DNA of 64,000 nucleotides from Dryocola sp051307055. GTDB taxonomy: Bacteria; Pseudomonadota; Gammaproteobacteria; Enterobacterales; Enterobacteriaceae. The notes under the pieces were generated by a model that saw only the letters and a program-made list of their open reading frames with translations, did not search any database and was not told the origin of the DNA. The stretch lies in the NCBI RefSeq assembly GCF_051307055.1, contig NZ_CP149994.1, positions 3,534,001-3,598,000 of the forward strand. Reading direction: 5' to 3'. A program made the translations under genes and the position numbers. Below are positions 1 to 6,779 of the stretch, in pieces. Positions within the stretch are counted from its first letter, which is position 1; each line of letters starts with the position of its first letter.

Positions 1-49
1 ACACACCTGTACAATTTTCCTGTCTGTTTAAAATAGCTGGAGAATAGCC

Positions 50-646
50 ATGACCCTTCATGCCTTTGGCGCGATGAGCGACGTTATTGCCTTTCTGATG
101 GAGATCGACAAGCTCAAACTTGTTGAGCGTCGGACGAAGATTATCGGCCATGAGCGACAGGAAAATTCCGCCGAGCACAGCTGGCATTTTGCCGTTGCGG
201 CGATGAGCCTTGCCCCTTTTGCCCCTGCGGAAGTCGCTATTTCGCGGGTGGTGCAAATGGCGCTGCTGCATGACATTGTGGAAATCGATGTGGGCGATGT
301 GCTGGTTTATGATGTGGCCGCACGCGAAGCCATAGCCGAAAAGGAAGCGGCGGCGGCGACGCGCCTGTTTGGTTTATTACCCGAGCCGCAAAACCGCGAA
401 TTTCTCGGGCTCTGGCTGGAATACGAAGCGGGGATAAGCGCCGATGCCCGCTTTGCCGGCGCGCTGGATCGTATTTTGCCTGTATTGCAGAATCTGCATA
501 ACGAGGGGCGAAGCTGGCGTGAAAATAATATCTCTCTTGCGCAGGTGTTAACCCGCAACGCCCGGGTGGGCGAAAGCTGGCCGGAATTATGGCAACATGT
601 CGTCAGCCATTTATATGCTGCGCAGGAAAAAGGCTGGCTGCGCTAA
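50..646 (+). CDS. HD-domain phosphohydrolase (YfbR-like)
   Basis: The 198-residue product belongs to the HD superfamily of metal-dependent phosphohydrolases. It shows His43 in an AEHSWH motif, the doublet His74-Asp75 in LLHDIVEID, and a distal Asp140 in ALDRILP, which together form the usual divalent-metal site. Relatives such as YfbR remove phosphate from 5'-deoxynucleotides; the substrate here is inferred only from family. There is no signal peptide or membrane segment, so it should be cytosolic. It ends 43 bases before a sugar-phosphate-type regulator gene on the same strand, so the two may be co-transcribed. The start lies 11 bases after a GGAG-like ribosome binding site. Confidence 0.85.
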   Translation: MTLHAFGAMSDVIAFLMEIDKLKLVERRTKIIGHERQENSAEHSWHFAVAAMSLAPFAPAEVAISRVVQMALLHDIVEIDVGDVLVYDVAAREAIAEKEAAAATRLFGLLPEPQNREFLGLWLEYEAGISADARFAGALDRILPVLQNLHNEGRSWRENNISLAQVLTRNARVGESWPELWQHVVSHLYAAQEKGWLR

Positions 647-689
647 ACTCCCTTACCGGCTCACGGCTGAAACTTCAGGAAGATGTACG

Positions 690-1418
690 ATGTTTACTCA
701 CGCAGCAATTGCTAATCTCAACGGCCTGGAAATGATGGTCTATAACTATGTCATTAAAAACCGTGACAAAGTAATGTACATGACTATCCGCGAGCTGGCC
801 GACGGCGCGGGCGTTTCCACCACTACCGTGCTGCGCTTTTGCCGCAAGCTGAACTGCGACGGCTACTCCGAGTTTCGCGTACGCTTTAAATTATATCTGG
901 AACAAAACGATGAGCCGTTGGTTAATTTTGGCCCCAGCGAAATAATTAGCTTTTTCAGAAGTACCAATAATGAAGAATTTGATAATTTAATCGACCATGC
1001 GGTCGATATTATTTGTTCTTCAGAACGAATTATATTCGTCGGCGCGGGAACCTCCGGCGCTTTGGCAAAATATGGCGCACGCTTCTTTTCGAACGTGGGG
1101 AAATTCAGCAACCATATCGACGATCCTTATTTCCCGGTCACCAGTGATATGGCGAAAAACGCGCTGGCTATTGTGCTTTCTGTTTCAGGCGAGACGGAAG
1201 AGATCCTGCGCTTTGCCAGCCAGTTTAGCCTTCACAACTGTAAGGTGATGTCGATTACCAGCCACGAAAACTCAGCGCTGGCAAAGCTCGCCGATTTTAA
1301 TATTTCCTGGCATATTCCGCTGACGCGGGTAGCTGGCGTCTACGATATTACCACGCAAATCCCCGTTATTTATATTTTAGAGACCATTGGCCGTAAGCTG
1401 GCGAAAAAAATGGCGTAA
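690..1418 (+). CDS. MurR/RpiR-family transcriptional regulator with SIS domain
   Basis: The 242-residue protein has an N-terminal helix-turn-helix of the RpiR type (roughly residues 1-75, with the motif TIRELADGAGVSTTTVLRFC). A C-terminal SIS sugar-phosphate-binding domain (about 110-240) includes FVGAGTSG and VLSVSGETEE. In-frame start codons exist upstream to 597, but these would overlap the HD gene. The ATG at 690 is preceded by AGGAAG and matches the family's N-terminus. It sits directly upstream of bglA on the same strand. By family logic it senses a phosphosugar, probably one linked to beta-glucoside metabolism, and controls the neighbouring gene; that target is inferred from position. 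Confidence 0.85.
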   Translation: MFTHAAIANLNGLEMMVYNYVIKNRDKVMYMTIRELADGAGVSTTTVLRFCRKLNCDGYSEFRVRFKLYLEQNDEPLVNFGPSEIISFFRSTNNEEFDNLIDHAVDIICSSERIIFVGAGTSGALAKYGARFFSNVGKFSNHIDDPYFPVTSDMAKNALAIVLSVSGETEEILRFASQFSLHNCKVMSITSHENSALAKLADFNISWHIPLTRVAGVYDITTQIPVIYILETIGRKLAKKMA

Positions 1419-1436
1419 AAAAACAGCCTGTTTTTT
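1418..1436 (+). terminator. weak A/T-rich hairpin after the RpiR gene
   Basis: The stop codon of the regulator runs into AAAAAACAG-C-CTGTTTTTT, a perfect 9-base inverted repeat ending in a T-run. The stem is mostly A:T, so termination may be partial. Confidence 0.5.
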
Positions 1437-1534
1437 ATATGTGACAAATCACGGAGCGGCTGATTTGTTATATCGTGACAATTATCCCTCCTTTGTTAGA
1501 CTCCGAGGCAGAGTTTATTAACGTAACGCCAGCT

Positions 1535-1550
1535 TGTGATCTATCGCACA
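1535..1550 (+). promoter_or_regulatory. CRP-like site upstream of bglA
   Basis: TGTGA-6-GCACA matches the CRP consensus TGTGA-6-TCACA at nine of ten positions. Its centre lies about 40 bases before the bglA start codon. That is too close to the start for a standard class I activator site unless the transcript has almost no leader. Confidence 0.5.
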
Positions 1551-1582
1551 TTATCATTGGCGCTAACAGCGGGATAAAAAAT

Positions 1583-3016
1583 ATGAAAAAACTGACTTTG
1601 CCAGAAGACTTTTTATGGGGCGGCGCGGTTGCCGCGCACCAGGTAGAAGGCGGATGGAATAAAGAAGGCAAAGGCCCGAGCATCTGCGACGTGCTGACAG
1701 GCGGCGCACACGGCGTTCCTCGCGAAATCACTCAGGAAGTTATTCCCGGTAAATATTACCCGAACCATGAAGCCATCGACTTTCACGGGCGTTACAAAGA
1801 AGATATCAGGCTGTTTGCCGAAATGGGCTTTAAGTGTTTTCGCACCTCCATTGCCTGGACGCGCATTTTCCCGCAGGGCGACGAGCAGCAGCCAAACGAA
1901 GAAGGTCTGAAATTCTACGACGAGATGTTCGACGAGCTGTTGAAGTACAATATCGAACCGGTCATCACCCTCTCCCACTTTGAAATGCCTCACCATCTGG
2001 TTACGGAATACGGCGGCTGGACTAATCGTAAAGTCGTTGATTTCTTTGTTCGCTTTGCTGAAGTGGTCTTCGAGCGCTACAAGAGCAAAGTGAAATACTG
2101 GATGACCTTTAACGAGATCAATAACCAGCGTAACTGGCGCGCGCCTCTGTTCGGCTACTGCTGCTCCGGCGTGGTTTACACCGAACACGACAACCCGGAA
2201 GAGGTGATGTATCAGGTTCTGCATCACCAGTTCGTGGCAAGCGCCATGGCGGTGAAAATCGGCCATCGCATTAACCCGGAGATGCAAATCGGCTGCATGC
2301 TGGCGATGGTGCCGCTCTACCCATTCTCCTGCAAGCCCGAAGATGTCATGTACGCTCAGGAGTCTATGCGCGAGCGCTATGTCTTTACGGACGTTCAGCT
2401 GCGCGGTTACTACCCGTCTTACGTGCTGAATGAGTGGGAACGCCGCGAGTTCAGTATCAAAATGGAAGCGGGCGACGAGCAAATCCTGCGTGAAGGCGTG
2501 TGCGATTACCTCGGCTTCAGCTACTATATGACTAACGCGGTGAAAGCGGATGGCGGCACGGGCGACGCGCTGTCAGGTTTCCAGGGCAGCGTGCCAAACC
2601 CGCACGTTAAAGCTTCCGACTGGGGCTGGCAGATTGACCCTGTCGGCCTGCGCTACGCGCTGTGTGAACTGTACGAACGCTACCAGAAGCCGCTGTTTAT
2701 CGTCGAGAACGGCTTTGGCGCTTACGATAAGGTCGAGGCAGACGGCTCCATTAATGATGATTACCGCATCGATTATCTGAAAGCACACGTTGCAGAGATG
2801 ATGAAAGCGGTCACCTGGGATGGCGTCGATCTGCTGGGCTACACCCCGTGGGGCTGCATCGACTGCGTTTCATTCACCACTGGCCAGTACAGCAAACGCT
2901 ACGGCTTTATCTATGTAAACAAGCACGACGACGGCACCGGCGATATGTCCCGCTCCCGTAAAAAAAGCTTTAACTGGTATAAAGAAGTCATCGCCAGCAA
3001 CGGCGAGAACCTGTAG
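1583..3016 (+). CDS. bglA: 6-phospho-beta-glucosidase, glycoside hydrolase family 1
   Basis: The 477-residue protein is a full-length GH1 enzyme that hydrolyses phosphorylated beta-glucosides such as arbutin-6-phosphate and salicin-6-phosphate in the cytosol. The acid/base glutamate is Glu178 in TFNEIN and the nucleophile is Glu375 in IVENGFG. The C-terminal SKRYGFIYV segment carries the Ser/Lys/Tyr phosphate-binding set typical of phospho-glucosidases. The reading frame extends upstream to 1475, but the ATG at 1583 gives the family N-terminus (MKKLTLPEDFLWGGA). No PTS permease gene is adjacent, so substrate must arrive through a transporter encoded elsewhere. An RpiR-type regulator lies upstream. 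In E. coli bglA is next to ygfF; here a two-component system is inserted between them. Confidence 0.95.
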   Translation: MKKLTLPEDFLWGGAVAAHQVEGGWNKEGKGPSICDVLTGGAHGVPREITQEVIPGKYYPNHEAIDFHGRYKEDIRLFAEMGFKCFRTSIAWTRIFPQGDEQQPNEEGLKFYDEMFDELLKYNIEPVITLSHFEMPHHLVTEYGGWTNRKVVDFFVRFAEVVFERYKSKVKYWMTFNEINNQRNWRAPLFGYCCSGVVYTEHDNPEEVMYQVLHHQFVASAMAVKIGHRINPEMQIGCMLAMVPLYPFSCKPEDVMYAQESMRERYVFTDVQLRGYYPSYVLNEWERREFSIKMEAGDEQILREGVCDYLGFSYYMTNAVKADGGTGDALSGFQGSVPNPHVKASDWGWQIDPVGLRYALCELYERYQKPLFIVENGFGAYDKVEADGSINDDYRIDYLKAHVAEMMKAVTWDGVDLLGYTPWGCIDCVSFTTGQYSKRYGFIYVNKHDDGTGDMSRSRKKSFNWYKEVIASNGENL

Positions 3017-3035
3017 GCAGGTTGTACCGTCACGC

Positions 3036-3078
3036 TGGATAAGGCGAGGTAAAAGGGGGTGGCGCTTACGCTTATCCA
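3036..3078. repeat. REP-like palindrome downstream of bglA
   Basis: TGGATAAG and CTTATCCA form the outer arms of an imperfect palindrome in the convergent space between bglA and the histidine kinase gene. The GGCGCTTACGCTTATCC core resembles the other REP-like elements in this window. Confidence 0.55.
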
Positions 3079-3088
3079 TCCTACGCAC

Positions 3089-3110
3089 GCTTTCCCAATA
3101 ACGGGAAAGC
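3089..3110. terminator. hairpin between convergent bglA and histidine kinase gene
   Basis: GCTTTCCC and GGGAAAGC form a perfect 8-base stem around a 6-base loop. It lies between two convergent genes and probably ends one or both transcripts, although the T-run is poor. Confidence 0.45.
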
Positions 3111-3180
3111 GTTTCCTCGCCCGGCTGAACATCTCACATCAGGTAAGCGAAGCGTCACCCGACCTGTATTTTGTACGGCC

Positions 3181-4647
3181 TCAAACCGGCAGGGCAAAGC
3201 GGAAACAGGCGCCGTTGTCAGGTTTTTCCACAAGCGTAATGTCGCTGCCGTGAAGCTGCAGCATCTGGCGCACGATCATCAATCCCAGGCCGCCGACCCG
3301 CAGCCGTGACTGGCTGGCGATAGACGGGCGAACGAACAGCCCTTCTTTCAGCTCCTGCGGAATACCGGGCCCGTTATCGCTCACCTGCACCAGCACTTTC
3401 CCGCCCTCTTTCCACAAACGCACCGATATGACGCCGCCTTCCGGCGCGTGGCGAACGGCATTGTCCAGGAGGTTGGTCAGCACGCGTTCGATCATCGCCA
3501 GATCGGCATCTATCAGCGGCAAATCAGGTTGAATATCGGCCAGCATCTGCTGTCGCCGGGTTTGCGCCGCCAGCTCAAATTTCTGAAACACATCCTGTAA
3601 AAGCTCGCCCAGAGAAAAGTGTTCTTTTTGCGGTTTCACCACGCCATATTCCAGGCGCGCCAGTTCAAAAAGCGACTGCGCAAGCGCCCCGACTTTCTGG
3701 CTCTGCCCGAGCGCGATTTCGAGATAGCGTTTTTTATCCGCATCGGAAAGCGTCGCCGACATCACGGATAAGCTTTCCAGATAGCCATGCAGGGAGGTTA
3801 ACGGCGTACGTAAGTCATGAGAGATATTGGCGATAAACTCACGGCGCAGCTGATCCTGCTGCGATAAACGATGCCACTGTTCGGCAATGCGTCGCGCCAT
3901 GGTGATAACGCCCTGGCGCAGAAGACTAATCTCGTCGTTGCCCTTGTCTTGCTGCAGCGGCAGCGCGGCCATCGCCCGCATCTCTTCCATGCCGCCGGTT
4001 TCCAGAGCGCGGACCTGATGAGAAAGCTCGCGCAGCGGACGAGTTATCCACCGGAATGCCAGCCCGCCCACAATCAGCCCCAGCAGAGCAACCAGGCTGA
4101 TGGAAAGCAGAACAATTTTCAGCAGGGCGGTAAATTGCGCATCGCTGTTTAACGCGCTGTAATTCTCGCCCAGCAGAATAACGTACAGATAACCTTCGAC
4201 CTGCCCGTTCTGGCGCATCGGCGCCACGCTAAAGACTTTCCTGCCGTCGAGGCTGCGCGGATCGTCGCCGTAAACCGGATATTGCCGGGTGCTTAACGCC
4301 GTTAGTATCGGCTGTAAATCGACACGCTCGCGCTTCAGGTGCCCAACCGGCGCGCCGTCGCCAACAATGTTACCCTGATTATCCAGCAGATAAACTTCAA
4401 CGCTGGGGTTTACGGCCATCAGATGGTCAAACAGCCTGCGTACGGAGGCCTTATTGAGCCCATCCTGCCCAAGCAGCGGATAGCTTTGGTTGATATGCTG
4501 CGCCAGATCGCCGGAAAGCTGCTGAATGACCGCCTGGCTGTACTGCGTGCTGGTACGCACCTGTAGCCAGCCCAGCAGCGCGCATGATGTCAGGAGCAAG
4601 AGCGCAAAAATCAGCGTCAGGCGCTGGGAGAGGGTAAAAGTTCGCAT
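3181..4647 (-). CDS. membrane sensor histidine kinase
   Basis: The 488-residue protein has two transmembrane segments (about 10-28 and 177-199) enclosing a periplasmic sensor region of about 150 residues. A HAMP linker follows, then a HisKA domain with phospho-acceptor His277 in FIANISHDLRTPLTS. The ATPase domain has an N box (LLDNAVRHA) and a G1 box (VSDNGPGIP). It is downstream of, and 3 bases from, the response regulator gene on the same strand, so they form one operon. The stimulus is unknown. The divergent neighbour encodes a Met-, Lys- and Asp-rich secreted repeat protein, which makes an envelope or metal signal plausible but unproven. Confidence 0.9.
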   Translation of the reverse strand: MRTFTLSQRLTLIFALLLLTSCALLGWLQVRTSTQYSQAVIQQLSGDLAQHINQSYPLLGQDGLNKASVRRLFDHLMAVNPSVEVYLLDNQGNIVGDGAPVGHLKRERVDLQPILTALSTRQYPVYGDDPRSLDGRKVFSVAPMRQNGQVEGYLYVILLGENYSALNSDAQFTALLKIVLLSISLVALLGLIVGGLAFRWITRPLRELSHQVRALETGGMEEMRAMAALPLQQDKGNDEISLLRQGVITMARRIAEQWHRLSQQDQLRREFIANISHDLRTPLTSLHGYLESLSVMSATLSDADKKRYLEIALGQSQKVGALAQSLFELARLEYGVVKPQKEHFSLGELLQDVFQKFELAAQTRRQQMLADIQPDLPLIDADLAMIERVLTNLLDNAVRHAPEGGVISVRLWKEGGKVLVQVSDNGPGIPQELKEGLFVRPSIASQSRLRVGGLGLMIVRQMLQLHGSDITLVEKPDNGACFRFALPV

Positions 4648-4650
4648 GGT

Positions 4651-5364
4651 TTACTCGCGCGGCTGTGCGGTGAATTTATAGCCTTTTCCCCAGACGGTAC
4701 GAATAAAATTCGGCTCCGCCGGATTGTCTTCAATCTTGATCCGCAGGCGATTGATATGCGTATTGACCGTGTGTTCGTAGCCTTCGTGCTCATATCCCCA
4801 CACCTGGTTAAGCAAGTTGAGGCGGGAAAAAACTTTATCCGGATTCCTGGCAAAGAAATAGAGTAGGTCGAACTCGCGCGGCGTGAGTTCAACCGTAAGG
4901 TGGTTAAGCTGCACATCGCGAGCCAGCGGATCTATGGTGAGCGCGCCGAAGGTGAGCGTGCCCGCATCAAGGCGCAGGTTCTGGCTCATGGCTTCCTGGC
5001 GGCGAAACAGCGCTTTGACGCGCGCCACCAGTTCCAGCATAGAGAATGGCTTAGCAAGATAGTCATCCGCGCCAAGCTCAAGGCCGAGCACCCTGTGCGT
5101 TTCGCTGGAGCGGGCGCTGATCATAATGATTGGCGTATAGCGCGTCATGGTGCGGGCAAAGCGGCAAATTTCCAGGCCATCCACGCCGGGCAGCATCAGG
5201 TCGAGGATTAACGCATCCCATCCGCCCTGCTTAAGCTTTTCCAGTCCGATATTCCCGTCTGCGGCATGGGTTATTGCAAAACCCTCCTCCCGCAGATGCA
5301 GTTGCAAAAGCTCAGCAATGTTCTCATCGTCTTCCACGATAAGCAGCTTTTTGTTCTGACTCAC
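4651..5364 (-). CDS. OmpR/PhoB-family response regulator
   Basis: The 237-residue protein has an N-terminal receiver domain with acidic residues Glu11-Asp12-Asp13, phospho-acceptor Asp55 in LILDLMLPG and the conserved Lys105 in DYLAKPFS. The C-terminal winged-helix DNA-binding domain (about 135-232) includes ELTPREFDLLYFFARNP and NTHINRLRIKIE. It is the first gene of the two-gene operon with the histidine kinase. Proteins of this class usually bind direct repeats spaced 10-11 bp; a run of three TTAA boxes at 11-bp spacing lies in the divergent promoter region at 5546-5575. I do not recognise a named E. coli orthologue. Confidence 0.92.
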   Translation of the reverse strand: MSQNKKLLIVEDDENIAELLQLHLREEGFAITHAADGNIGLEKLKQGGWDALILDLMLPGVDGLEICRFARTMTRYTPIIMISARSSETHRVLGLELGADDYLAKPFSMLELVARVKALFRRQEAMSQNLRLDAGTLTFGALTIDPLARDVQLNHLTVELTPREFDLLYFFARNPDKVFSRLNLLNQVWGYEHEGYEHTVNTHINRLRIKIEDNPAEPNFIRTVWGKGYKFTAQPRE

Positions 5365-5545
5365 TTCTTAACCCCACATGCGCCGCATAGTGAAAGTCTA
5401 CACAACTTGCCGCCGGGAAGTTGTCACATTTTATTTAACTTTGCGTGAGGCATTGGGGAATAAATCTGGCCAATACTGGCGTTATGGCATCGCCGGCAAG
5501 CAGCGCGATGCAGCCGTCCGGCCGCTATCCGTTTGCTATGGCTGC

Positions 5546-5575
5546 GTTTAACGGCCGGTTAAGCGGTAGTTAAAA
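5546..5575 (+). promoter_or_regulatory. triple direct repeat, likely response-regulator operator
   Basis: TTAA occurs at 5548, 5559 and 5570, exactly 11 bp apart, in the contexts GTTTAAC, GGTTAAG and AGTTAAA. This phase is the hallmark of tandem OmpR/PhoB-type sites and resembles the CTTAA-based boxes of the PmrA/QseB group. It lies about 30 bp before the start of the repeat-protein gene and is the most likely binding site of the adjacent response regulator. The assignment is inference. Confidence 0.55.
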
Positions 5576-5602
5576 CTTCTCACCTATCAAAAGGTAAATA
5601 TC

Positions 5603-5845
5603 ATGAAAAAACTCTACGCTGCTTTTATGTGCTCCGCGCTGGCATTGGGAATGGCGGGTGCAAATGCTGCCGACGCTATGAATAAAGATAATATGTCGAA
5701 AGATAAAATGGGCATGACCCACGACTGCAATAAAGACGGCATGAAAAAAGATTGTATGACGAAGGATTCAGCGCCGGCGCAGGATATGAATAAAGGCAGT
5801 ATGCCGAAGGACGACATGTCTAAAGATACTATGAAGAAAAACTAA
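5603..5845 (+). CDS. secreted pentapeptide MXKDX repeat protein
   Basis: The 80-residue product starts with a signal peptide (MKKLYAAFMCSALALGMAGANA, cleavage likely after residue 22 or 23). The mature part is made of repeated Met-x-Lys-Asp-x units such as MNKDN, MSKDK, MTKDS, MPKDD and MSKDT. It also has one His and two Cys (THDCNKDG, KKDCMTKD). I recognise it as the MXKDX repeat family, whose function is not established. The mature peptide should be a small, highly charged, probably disordered periplasmic protein rich in methionine, which could bind metal ions or be an oxidant target. The gene is divergent from the two-component operon and preceded by the 11-bp-spaced TTAA boxes. The ribosome binding site is AAAGGT. 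Confidence 0.85.
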   Translation: MKKLYAAFMCSALALGMAGANAADAMNKDNMSKDKMGMTHDCNKDGMKKDCMTKDSAPAQDMNKGSMPKDDMSKDTMKKN

Positions 5846-5895
5846 TATAACAGCAGCCCGGTCAACGCGCAGCTGGCGTTACCCGGGCCGTTGCT

Positions 5896-6639
5896 TTATT
5901 TTCCACCGGCCAGATCGATAAAGCTGCCGGTGACATACGAAGCTTTCTGGCTGAGCAGCCAGGCAATGGCCTCGGCCACTTCTTCCGGCTGTCCGCCACG
6001 CTGCATCGGCAGGGAAAACTTCACGCGATCGACCCGCCCGGCCTCGCCGCCCGACGCGTGCATATCGGTATAGATAAAGCCGGGGCGCACGCCGTTAATG
6101 CGAATACCCTGCGCCGCAACCTCCAGCGACAGCCCGGTAGTCAGCGTGTCTATCGCTCCTTTTGAGGCAGCGTAATCGACATACTCCCCCGGCGCTCCCA
6201 GGCGTGCCGCAGCGGAAGAGACGTTAACAATCGCACCACCTTCCCCGCCATGGCGATAAGCCATGCGCTTGACCGCTTCACGGCAGCAAAGAAAGTAACC
6301 GGTAACGTTAGTTGCCAGTACGCGGTTAATACGATCCGCCGTCAGGTTTTCGATGGTGGATTGCTGGAAGAGAATACCCGCGTTGTTGACCAGCGCGGTG
6401 AGTGGGCCAAAAGCACGGTCGATTTCAGCAAACATCGCCAGCACCTGTAGCTCATCGGCGATATCTGCTTTGATAGCCATCGCTTCGCCGCCCGCGTCAC
6501 GAATAGCGTTCACCACCTCATCGGCGGCCTGTTTGTTACGCAGATAGTTAACGACAACCTTATAGCCGGAGCGCGCCAGCAGAATGGCGGTTGCTCTGCC
6601 GATGCCGCGGCTGCCGCCGGTGACGAGTGCCACACTCAT
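5896..6639 (-). CDS. ygfF: SDR-family oxidoreductase YgfF
   Basis: This is a 247-residue short-chain dehydrogenase/reductase. It has the nucleotide-binding motif VTGGSRGIG at residues 6-14, NNAG near residue 87, a catalytic Ser in VNVSSAAA and YAASK for the Tyr/Lys pair. It resembles sugar or oxoacyl dehydrogenases of the glucose-1-dehydrogenase type, but the substrate is unknown. Its place next to gcvP is the same as in E. coli, which supports the name. A strong palindromic terminator and REP-like palindromes separate it from gcvP upstream. Confidence 0.9.
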   Translation of the reverse strand: MSVALVTGGSRGIGRATAILLARSGYKVVVNYLRNKQAADEVVNAIRDAGGEAMAIKADIADELQVLAMFAEIDRAFGPLTALVNNAGILFQQSTIENLTADRINRVLATNVTGYFLCCREAVKRMAYRHGGEGGAIVNVSSAAARLGAPGEYVDYAASKGAIDTLTTGLSLEVAAQGIRINGVRPGFIYTDMHASGGEAGRVDRVKFSLPMQRGGQPEEVAEAIAWLLSQKASYVTGSFIDLAGGK

Positions 6640-6664
6640 TTTTACCTCCGAATGGACAGATGAT

Positions 6665-6688
6665 AAAAAGGGCGCCCGGGCGCCCTTT
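6665..6688 (-). terminator. gcvTHP operon terminator
   Basis: AAAGGGCGCCC directly abuts its exact complement GGGCGCCCTTT. On the minus strand this GC-rich hairpin is followed by a T-run, as expected of an intrinsic terminator ending the gcvTHP transcript. Confidence 0.7.
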
Positions 6689-6690
6689 CA

Positions 6691-6772
6691 GGTGGATGGC
6701 GCTGCCGCTTATCCACCCTATAATGTTCTACTCTACGGTATCACACGGGCGGATAAGTCCGCGCCATCCGCC
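6691..6772. repeat. pair of REP-like palindromes after gcvP
   Basis: The first palindrome pairs GGTGGAT with ATCCACC (6691-6717). The second pairs GGCGGAT with ATCCGCC (6748-6772). They lie head-to-head just after the gcvP stop codon. Confidence 0.6.
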
Positions 6773-6779
6773 GCCGACT

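Noticed and set aside
1613..2482. 289-codon open frame on the minus strand
   Set aside because: It is antisense to bglA and shows no domain.
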